DNA of 10,808 bases from JAZDLO01 sp043801935 (lineage in GTDB: Bacteria; Actinomycetota; Thermoleophilia; RBG-16-64-13): assembly GCA_043801935.1 (NCBI GenBank), contig JAZDLO010000145.1, positions 1 through 10,808 on the forward strand, in the 5' to 3' direction. The stretch's first letter is position 1; each line of letters opens with the position of its first letter. Of the stretch, positions 6,040-10,808 are shown piece after piece. The notes under the pieces are model-generated. The model did not search any database and was not told where the DNA came from. It worked only from the letters and a program-made list of their open reading frames with translations. A program made the position numbers and the translations under genes.

Positions 6040-7320
6040 ATGCTCGACCTCAAACTCGTCCGCAGCGAACCCGACCTAGTGCGCGAGGCTCTGCGCCGTC
6101 GGGGAGCGCACGCCGAGGCGGCCCTCGAAACGTTGCTCGAGCTCGACCGCCTGCGTCGCGAGATCCTGGTGGGGGTGGAAGAGAGACGCAGTCTGCGCAA
6201 CGTGGTCAGTGAGGAGATCGCCCGGGCCAAGCGTGGCCAAGAGGACGTCACGGCGAAGATCGAGGCCATGAGAGCCGTGGGCGAAGAGATCAAGGACCTT
6301 GAAGCCCGGCTTAGAGAGGTGGAGGCCTCGCTGGAGGAGAAGTTGCTGCAGGTGCCCAACCTTCCGGAGGTATCCGCCCCGACAGGAGGCGAAGAGGACT
6401 CGGCGGTCATGCACCACTGGGGCATTCCCCGGGAGTTCGCGTTCGCGCCCCGGGATCACCTGGACCTGGCCCTCGCCCACGACTTCATCGACATGGAGCG
6501 CGGCGCCCGCACGTCGGGGAGCCGCTTCGCCTATCTGAAAGGCGACCTTGTGTTCTTGCAGTTCGCATTGGTGCAATACGCACTGCAGAAGCTGGCTTCC
6601 AAGGGTTTCCGGCCCGTGGTGGTGCCGGTGTTGGTGCGCGACGAAGCCATGTACGGAACCGGTTTCTTCCCTACCGACATGCAGCAGGTTTATCGGGTCG
6701 AGGCCGACGGCCTCAACTTGGTCGGCACTTCCGAGGTACCCTTGGCCGCCCTGCACATGGACGAGATCCTTGACGAGAACGAGCTGCCAGCGCGTTACGT
6801 GGGCTACTCCAGTTGCTTCCGGCGCGAAGCCGGGGCGGCAGGCAAGGACACTCGCGGCATTTTCCGCGTACATCAGTTCGACAAGGTGGAGATGTTCAGC
6901 TTCTGCGCCCCCGAGGAATCCGGCGAAGAGCACGATTTCATGCGCTCCATCGAAGAAGAGATCTTGCAGGAGCTGGGCCTGCCCTATCGGGCTGTGAACA
7001 TCGCCGCGGGAGACTTGGGCGCTCCCGCCGCCAAGAAATACGACCTGGAAGCCTGGCTGCCCACCCAGGAGCGCTACCGCGAGGTGACCTCCTGCTCCAA
7101 TTGCACGGACTATCAAGCCCGCCGCCTGAAGGTACGCGCCAAGGGCGACAAGGGCGGGCCATACTTGCTACACACTCTCAACGGCACCGCCGTAGCCGTC
7201 GGCCGCACTATCATCGCCATCATGGAGAACTACCAGACCGAGGACGGCCTGATCGAGATACCGGCCGTCCTGAGTCCCTTCCTTCCCGCGGGTATGGACG
7301 TGCTTGGGAGGCGGGTGTGA
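6040..7320 (+). CDS. serS: Seryl-tRNA synthetase
   Basis: A 426-residue class II aminoacyl-tRNA synthetase, full length for the family, charging tRNA-Ser with serine. Residues about 1-105 form the N-terminal antiparallel coiled-coil arm that grips the long variable arm of tRNA-Ser. The catalytic domain has TSEVPL (230-235), motif 2 (FRREAGAAGKDTRG, 260-273, then FDKVEMF), the CSNCTDYQARR segment (352-362), and motif 3 (LNGTAVAVGRTIIAIMENYQ, 380-399). Start ATG 6040 follows TAGGAG (6028-6033) at 6 bases. No T-box or attenuator is seen in the 29-base gap from pheA, so expression probably follows the operon. Its last bases overlap the pncA start. Confidence 0.97.
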   Translation: MLDLKLVRSEPDLVREALRRRGAHAEAALETLLELDRLRREILVGVEERRSLRNVVSEEIARAKRGQEDVTAKIEAMRAVGEEIKDLEARLREVEASLEEKLLQVPNLPEVSAPTGGEEDSAVMHHWGIPREFAFAPRDHLDLALAHDFIDMERGARTSGSRFAYLKGDLVFLQFALVQYALQKLASKGFRPVVVPVLVRDEAMYGTGFFPTDMQQVYRVEADGLNLVGTSEVPLAALHMDEILDENELPARYVGYSSCFRREAGAAGKDTRGIFRVHQFDKVEMFSFCAPEESGEEHDFMRSIEEEILQELGLPYRAVNIAAGDLGAPAAKKYDLEAWLPTQERYREVTSCSNCTDYQARRLKVRAKGDKGGPYLLHTLNGTAVAVGRTIIAIMENYQTEDGLIEIPAVLSPFLPAGMDVLGRRV

Positions 7321-8168
7321 CCGCTCCGGATCCGCTGTCGCGCCACGGCGCGAGCGGCCGCCGGCCCGGTGACGGACCCGGCGGCGAACGTGGCGGCGCA
7401 CCAGACGGCGGACCCGGGGGCGAACCCGGCGGCGAACCGATTCTCATCGGGGCGTCGGACGCCCTGCTCGTAGTCGACGTGCAGCAGGATTTCTGTCCGG
7501 GAGGCGCGTTGCCGGTACCGGGCGGCGACGGGGTCATCCCGGTGATCAACAGCCTGCTCCTCGTTTTCGGGCGATGGATCTACACACGCGACTGGCACCC
7601 GGCCGAGCACGTGAGCTTCTCAAGCCAGCCGGAGTTCCGGGACGGCTCCTGGCCCCCCCATGCCGTGCAGGGGACGCCGGGCGCAGACTGGTGCCCCGGC
7701 CTCGATATGCCCGCGAACGCCATCCTGATAAGCAAGGGAGATGACCCAAAGCGCGAGACCTACAGCGGCTTCCAGGTAGATCGGCTCGACCTGGCAGATT
7801 TCCTGCGCTACCGCAGGGTGGAGAGGGTATTCGTCACCGGTCTGGCCACAGACTATTGCGTACGGCAGACGGCTCTGGATGCCCTCGCTGCAGGCTTCAC
7901 CGTCTATCTCGTGGAAGACGCCGTCCGCGGGGTGGCCCCGGAGAGTACCGCCCGGACCCTGGCCGAGCTGGGGGCGGCCGGTGTGCGGCGGGTGATGTCG
8001 GCGCAACTGCAAGACTCGGGCGAACGGCCGCCCGCTCCCTACGACCAGCATGGACGCCCGGTCGGGAACGGCCATGCGGCAGTCGGCCGCCCTGCCGTGA
8101 GGGACGACCGCGCCGCAGATGGCGGCCATGCGGCAGTCGGCGATCACCTTTCCGAGGGCGACGACTGA
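7317..8168 (+). CDS. pncA: Nicotinamidase with long low-complexity tails
   Basis: Hydrolyses nicotinamide to nicotinate and ammonia, the first step of NAD salvage. By analogy with Mycobacterium PncA the catalytic triad is Asp54 (VDVQQDF), Lys140 (SKG) and Cys181 (ATDYCVRQTALDA). The metal ligands are Asp92, His94 and His98 (RDWHPAEH) and His115 (WPPHAVQGTPG). The product is 283 residues against about 190-210 for typical members. The excess is a Gly/Pro-rich N-terminus (1-41, PGGE-type repeats) and an Ala/Gly/Asp-rich C-terminus (about 228-283) containing a duplicated GHAAVG. Start: GTG 7317 overlaps the serS stop by 4 bases (GTGA) and lies 5 bases after GGGAGG (7306-7311). The stop shares one base with the pncB start. 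The enzyme call is secure; the tails have no visible role. Confidence 0.93.
   Translation: MTAPDPLSRHGASGRRPGDGPGGERGGAPDGGPGGEPGGEPILIGASDALLVVDVQQDFCPGGALPVPGGDGVIPVINSLLLVFGRWIYTRDWHPAEHVSFSSQPEFRDGSWPPHAVQGTPGADWCPGLDMPANAILISKGDDPKRETYSGFQVDRLDLADFLRYRRVERVFVTGLATDYCVRQTALDALAAGFTVYLVEDAVRGVAPESTARTLAELGAAGVRRVMSAQLQDSGERPPAPYDQHGRPVGNGHAAVGRPAVRDDRAADGGHAAVGDHLSEGDD
8069..8141 (+). repeat. 19-bp direct repeat inside the pncA tail
   Basis: CGGCCATGCGGCAGTCGGC occurs at 8069-8087 and again at 8123-8141, 54 bases (18 codons) apart, so both copies are read in the same frame and each encodes GHAAVG. The spacing suggests in-frame slippage or duplication that helped lengthen the C-terminus. 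Confidence 0.9.
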
Positions 8169-9700
8169 TGGGCCTAGACGTATCCCAACGGTGGGCCCGG
8201 CGCGAGAACTTGGCCCTATTGACCGACTTCTACCAGCTCACCATGATGGGCGGCTACTGGAAGACCGGCCGCAAGGACCTCACCGCCTGCTTCAACTACT
8301 CCTTCCGCGATCTGCCTCCGCACAACGGTTTCGCCGTAGCCGCCGGCTTGGAGCAGTTGCTCGACCAGGTGGAAGGCCTGCGCTTTACCGAGCAAGACCT
8401 GGGCTATCTGTCGGGACTGGACGTCTTCGACGATGCCTTCATCGACTATTTGCGCGGTTTCCACCCGCGCTGCACCATCGAAGCCGTGCCCGAGGGGACC
8501 GTCGTCTTCCCGCACGAGCCCATCGTCCAGGTAGAAGGCCCGCTGATCGAGGCTCAGTTCCTCGAGACCGCCGTGCTCAACGCCCTCAACTATCAGACCC
8601 TCATCGCCACTAAGGCAGCGCGCATCCGGCTCGCCTGCGGCGACGACACCTTGGTGGAGTTCGGCCTGCGCCGGGCCCAGGGCCCCGACGGCGGCCTGAG
8701 CGGGTCGCGCGCCGCCTACATCGGGGGGGCGAACAGCACCTCCAACGTGCTGGCCGGCAAGATCTTCGGCATACCGGTGCGGGGCACGCACGCCCATTCT
8801 TGGGTGATGAGCTTCGACGACGAACTGGAAGCCTTCCGCGCCTATGCCGCCTGCTATCCCGATCCCATCCTGCTGGTCGACACGTATGACACCTTGAACT
8901 CCGGGCTGCCCAATGCTGTCACGGTGTTCAAGGAGCTGCGCGCGGCCGGACGGCCGGCGCGCGCAGCGGTGCGCCTCGACTCCGGCGACCTCGCGCGCCT
9001 CAGCAAGGCGGCCTACCGGATGTTCACCGAGGCCGGGTTCGAGGACCCGCTCATCGTGGCCTCGAACGAGCTGGACGAGGACCTGATCGCCGACCTCAAA
9101 AGGCAGGAGGCGCCCATCAACTCGTGGGGTGTGGGGACGCACCTCATCACCTCCTCCGACCATCCGGCGCTCGGTGGCATCTACAAGTTGGTGGCGGTAC
9201 GGGAAGGCGCGACGCCGTGGGAGCCGCGCATCAAACTCTCATCCAATCCAGCCAAGATGACCGATCCGGGTCGCAAGCGCCTGCTGCGCTACTTTGACGA
9301 CGCCGGACAGCCGCTGGCCGACCTGATCCGCCTGGACGCTGAGGCGCCCGATTCCTTCGACCCCGGGCAGCCCCACCCGCCTGTGCCCTTTGCCGAGCGG
9401 CATGACCTGTCGTTCCTCAGGGCGGTATGGGACGCGGCTCGGTGCGAGGAGTTGCTGCGACCCGTGATGCGCGACGGCGTACGTCTTGGCGACCGTCCCT
9501 CGTTGGACGACATCCGCTCGCGAGCGTTCGCGCAGGTCGGCGCGCTGCCCGACGAGGTCAAACGGCTGAGGAATCCCGAGATCTACGCGGTGGGCCTGTC
9601 TCCACCGTTAGCTGCCGAGAAGGTCCGTCTCATAAGAAAGGCGCCGGGCGTGCTGGGGGCCGGGCCTGCGACCGGGGCAGGACCCGCGGTCGGGGTGTAG
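8168..9700 (+). CDS. pncB: Nicotinate phosphoribosyltransferase
   Basis: A 510-residue cytoplasmic enzyme that joins nicotinate and phosphoribosyl pyrophosphate into nicotinate mononucleotide, with ATP hydrolysis, in the Preiss-Handler route. Seen motifs: ALLTDFYQLTMMGGYW (16-31), EFGLRRAQGPDG (164-175), GTHAHSWVMSF (206-216, with the active-site His), RLDSGDLARL (269-278), ASNELDED (298-305) and GVGTHLITS (321-329), ending in the phosphate-binding fold typical of the family. It is somewhat long, finishing in a Gly/Ala/Pro-rich tail of about 20 residues. Start: ATG 8168 shares its A with the pncA stop (TGATG), and GAGGG (8154-8158) lies 9 bases upstream. Its substrate is the product of PncA, so the coupling makes biochemical sense. 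It ends one base before the convergent thioesterase gene. Confidence 0.96.
   Translation: MGLDVSQRWARRENLALLTDFYQLTMMGGYWKTGRKDLTACFNYSFRDLPPHNGFAVAAGLEQLLDQVEGLRFTEQDLGYLSGLDVFDDAFIDYLRGFHPRCTIEAVPEGTVVFPHEPIVQVEGPLIEAQFLETAVLNALNYQTLIATKAARIRLACGDDTLVEFGLRRAQGPDGGLSGSRAAYIGGANSTSNVLAGKIFGIPVRGTHAHSWVMSFDDELEAFRAYAACYPDPILLVDTYDTLNSGLPNAVTVFKELRAAGRPARAAVRLDSGDLARLSKAAYRMFTEAGFEDPLIVASNELDEDLIADLKRQEAPINSWGVGTHLITSSDHPALGGIYKLVAVREGATPWEPRIKLSSNPAKMTDPGRKRLLRYFDDAGQPLADLIRLDAEAPDSFDPGQPHPPVPFAERHDLSFLRAVWDAARCEELLRPVMRDGVRLGDRPSLDDIRSRAFAQVGALPDEVKRLRNPEIYAVGLSPPLAAEKVRLIRKAPGVLGAGPATGAGPAVGV
9669..9692 (+). terminator. Possible hairpin at the end of the pncB operon (no U-tract)
   Basis: CGACCG (9669-9674) pairs with CGGTCG (9687-9692), and GGG (9675-9677) with CCC (9683-9685) around one bulged base, closing a 5-base loop. 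It lies in the last codons of pncB. No T-run follows, so intrinsic termination is doubtful; it is the only candidate stop signal in the tight convergent junction. It may simply reflect GC-rich coding sequence. Confidence 0.2.
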
Positions 9701-9701
9701 C

Positions 9702-10121
9702 CTAGTGACCGGAGCGCTCCCCTCCCACCGGGATAGCGGTCGCCTGCCCCTTCGCCAGCAACTTTCCCCCAGCGCCGGACACCACAAGTTCGACCACCAT
9801 GAGGCGACGCCCCCCATGAAGGAGACGACACTCGGCCGTGACCTTATCGCCGGCGGACGCGGAACGGAACTGACTGATGCTCCACTGCACCCCCACGGCA
9901 TCGACCGTCGCATTAACCGTAAGGGCGAAGGCCACGTCGAGAAGCGCGAAGATGAACGCGCCGTGGGCCAGCCCGTGGACCTGCAGGAACTCATCCTTCA
10001 CCACAGCGGAGACCTGCGCACCGCTCTCCGAAGCCTCCTCGACCTCCATCCCGAAGAGCGGGATCAAACGGTCGTTGGCGATAACGTGCTTGATACGGTC
10101 GGTCATGATGGACTCGGCCAC
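9702..10121 (-). CDS. PaaI-like hotdog-fold thioesterase
   Basis: About 139 residues, the normal size of a single hotdog domain, which usually assembles as a dimer or tetramer and hydrolyses acyl-CoA thioesters. The family signature is present: VHGLAHGAFIFALLDVAFA (48-66), with His53-Gly54 and acidic Asp62 matching the active-site positions of PaaI. A second Gly of the common HGG motif is Ala here. The true substrate is unknown; no phenylacetate genes are nearby. Start: the upstream GTG at 10127 overlaps the GGGAGG motif (10132-10127) and cannot use it, whereas GTG 10121 lies 5 bases after it and is preferred; ATG 10106 is a third option. The gene faces pncB with one base between the stop codons and diverges from the cyclophilin-fold gene. 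Confidence 0.87.
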   Translation of the reverse strand: MAESIMTDRIKHVIANDRLIPLFGMEVEEASESGAQVSAVVKDEFLQVHGLAHGAFIFALLDVAFALTVNATVDAVGVQWSISQFRSASAGDKVTAECRLLHGGRRLMVVELVVSGAGGKLLAKGQATAIPVGGERSGH

Positions 10122-10127
10122 GGTCAC

Positions 10128-10192
10128 CTCCCAGCTTCTTTGTGTGATAAAGCTAGCACCCGAAGGCTAGAAGCACGAGAGAGGAGCCGGTG
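10128..10192. promoter_or_regulatory. Divergent promoter region, weak motifs
   Basis: This short gap must hold start signals for the leftward thioesterase and the rightward cyclophilin-fold gene. It is AT-richer than its surroundings. Candidate -10 boxes are TAGCTT on the minus strand (10155-10150) and GATAAA on the plus strand (10146-10151), which would overlap; neither has a good -35. A short dyad CTAGC/GCTAG (10153-10157 and 10166-10170) could be a shared operator. The -10 and dyad assignments are tentative. Confidence 0.3.
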
Positions 10193-10579
10193 ATGCCCTC
10201 CCAGATACGAATAGTTCTTGACGATGGTGAAGCTGCCGCCACCCTCAATGACTCGCCTACCGCCGCCGCCATTCGCGCGGCGCTGCCCTTGGAGGGGACC
10301 GTGAGCCTCTGGGGTGAGGAGATCTACTTCAGCATCCCCGTCGAGGCGGGGGAAGCCCCGGACGCCCGTCAAGATATGGCCGTAGGCGAACTCGGCTATT
10401 GGCCGAGGGGGGCCGCTTTGTGCATCTTCTTCGGACCCACCCCGGCCAGCGCGGGCCAACTACCCCGCGCCTACAGCAACGTCAATCCGTTGGGACAGGT
10501 GGACGGGCCACAGCCCGCGATCAAGGCACTGTTCGCCGAAGTACGAGACGGCCAGAAGATCCGCGTACTGCCCGTCTGA
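10193..10579 (+). CDS. Cyclophilin-like fold protein of the TM1367 type
   Basis: A 128-residue cytoplasmic protein that closely resembles Thermotoga TM1367, the structural reference for a small bacterial/archaeal family with a cyclophilin-like beta barrel. Conserved stretches seen: TVSLWGEEIYFSIPV (36-50), VGELGYWPRGAALCIFFGPTP (64-84) and SNVNPLG (95-101). The standard peptidyl-prolyl isomerase active-site residues are not recognisable, so the family name describes the fold and not a proven activity. Start: ATG 10193 follows GAGGAG (10181-10186) at 6 bases; the GTG three bases earlier is too close. It appears to be a single-gene unit, divergent from the thioesterase, with a separate promoter for the ferredoxin after it. 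Identification is from memory of the TM1367 sequence. Confidence 0.85.
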   Translation: MPSQIRIVLDDGEAAATLNDSPTAAAIRAALPLEGTVSLWGEEIYFSIPVEAGEAPDARQDMAVGELGYWPRGAALCIFFGPTPASAGQLPRAYSNVNPLGQVDGPQPAIKALFAEVRDGQKIRVLPV

Positions 10580-10604
10580 GCCTGGTCCCTCGGCTCCCGA
10601 ACAC

Positions 10605-10633
10605 TTGACTGCCGTAAGAAATGGTGCTTTAAT
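10605..10633 (+). promoter_or_regulatory. Sigma70-type promoter of the ferredoxin gene
   Basis: TTGACT (10605-10610) and TTTAAT (10628-10633) are 17 bases apart, with TGC directly before the -10 box as in extended -10 promoters. This is the best match to the housekeeping consensus in the window. Transcription should start near 10640, inside the dyad that follows. Confidence 0.75.
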
Positions 10634-10654
10634 CTAGATGCTAATACCATCTAG
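10634..10654. promoter_or_regulatory. 7-7-7 dyad, candidate operator over the transcription start
   Basis: CTAGATG (10634-10640) and CATCTAG (10648-10654) are perfect inverted repeats around a 7-base AT-rich spacer. The dyad begins directly after the -10 box and covers the predicted start site, the classic position for a repressor operator. The regulator is not in the window. A stem at the very 5' end of the mRNA is the alternative reading. Confidence 0.5.
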
Positions 10655-10671
10655 CTGCGCGAGGTGCGCAG
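10655..10671 (+). promoter_or_regulatory. Small hairpin presenting a Shine-Dalgarno-like loop before the ferredoxin gene
   Basis: CTGCGC (10655-10660) pairs with GCGCAG (10666-10671) around the loop GAGGT, the only good Shine-Dalgarno-like sequence upstream of the ATG at 10678. In the linear sequence the distance from GAGG to the ATG is 13 bases, which is long. Folding, or the alternative AGGGTG at 10670-10675, may matter for initiation. Confidence 0.4.
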
Positions 10672-10677
10672 GGTGCC

Positions 10678-10808
10678 ATGATCTACGTCGATGAGAACCT
10701 CTGTACCGGGTGTGGTGTCTGTCTTTCCGCATGCAGCACCGGCGCCCTGAGCTTGCAGGGAGAATCTGCGTTCATAGAGCCGGCGCTCTGCAGTTCGTGC
10801 GGTCGCTG
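10678..10808 (+). CDS. 4Fe-4S ferredoxin-type protein (partial, runs off right edge)
   Basis: The first 43 codons are present. A full cluster-binding motif C-x2-C-x2-C-x3-C is seen at Cys9, Cys12, Cys15 and Cys19, followed by STGAL, as in bacterial 2[4Fe-4S] ferredoxins. A second motif begins with Cys38 and Cys41, and the next codon starts with TG, so Cys44 is likely. It could be a small ferredoxin, or the N-terminus of a larger protein such as a ferredoxin-containing ATPase or oxidoreductase; the window does not show which. It has its own promoter and a candidate operator, so it probably starts a new transcription unit. Confidence 0.88.
   Translation, partial: MIYVDENLCTGCGVCLSACSTGALSLQGESAFIEPALCSSCGR

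Noticed and set aside
6076..7116. 346-residue open frame antisense to serS
   Set aside because: Opposes a full-length conserved synthetase; composition is typical of a shadow frame.
6813..7316. Extended nicotinamidase frame reaching back into serS
   Set aside because: The upstream part is Arg/Ser/His-rich out-of-frame serS sequence; GTG 7317 with GGGAGG and the 4-base overlap is the better start.
7856..8167. Extended pncB frame reaching back into pncA
   Set aside because: The upstream residues are out-of-frame pncA; the family begins right after ATG 8168.
8935..8967. 10-bp inverted repeat (GCTGCGCGCG / CGCGCGCAGC) inside pncB
   Set aside because: It encodes an Ala/Arg/Gly-rich stretch, so GC-rich codon choice explains it; it is mid-gene with no T-run.
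8216..9163. 315-residue open frame antisense to pncB
   Set aside because: No recognisable domain and it fully opposes a conserved enzyme.
10578..10596. GAGCC/GGCTC hairpin after the cyclophilin-fold gene as a terminator
   Set aside because: Only 5 pairs with a 9-base loop and no T-run; too weak to call.

Overview
The window looks like chromosomal DNA of a high-GC actinobacterium. The evidence is the FHA protein with an N-terminal DUF3662 domain next to a Hanks-type Ser/Thr kinase, strong Shine-Dalgarno motifs, frequent GTG starts, tight gene packing and a DUF4446 gene. The 4Fe-4S ferredoxin and the TM1367-like cyclophilin-fold protein at the right end resemble genes of anaerobic or thermophilic bacteria, so a deep-branching, possibly anaerobic actinomycetote is a reasonable inference, but not proven. 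No transposase, integrase, phage gene or CRISPR array is visible.

Left part (1-2634, minus strand): a signalling operon transcribed leftwards. A Ser/Thr kinase with a large multi-pass membrane C-terminus is followed after 6 bases by the first GTG codon of an FhaA-like FHA protein (12 bases to the preferred ATG), and then by the first 10 codons of a further gene, probably a second FHA protein. This resembles the actinobacterial fhaA-fhaB-...-pknB cell-envelope cluster, but the kinase has no PASTA domains.

Middle gap (2635-3025): about 390 bases without a credible gene but rich in structure. It contains a perfect 20-bp inverted repeat against the kinase promoter, and a 159-base element that folds as a complete four-way junction. 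The apical loops of the two structures share an 18-nt motif (17/18) in opposite orientation. This gap is the least explained and most interesting part of the window.

Central operon (3026-9700, plus strand): an extended -10 promoter, tRNA-Leu(CAG) with encoded CCA, a single-pass membrane protein with a CARDB/Ig-like C-terminus, a DUF4446 membrane protein, pheA (prephenate dehydratase), serS (seryl-tRNA synthetase), pncA (nicotinamidase) and pncB (nicotinate phosphoribosyltransferase). Neighbouring genes overlap or are separated by 29 bases or fewer. pncA and pncB together turn nicotinamide into nicotinate mononucleotide for NAD salvage; pheA makes phenylpyruvate for phenylalanine.

Right part (9702-10808): a PaaI-like hotdog thioesterase on the minus strand ends one base from pncB. 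Divergent from it is a TM1367-like cyclophilin-fold protein. The window ends in a ferredoxin gene that has the clearest promoter here, a 7-7-7 dyad just after the -10 box, and a small hairpin exposing a Shine-Dalgarno-like loop.
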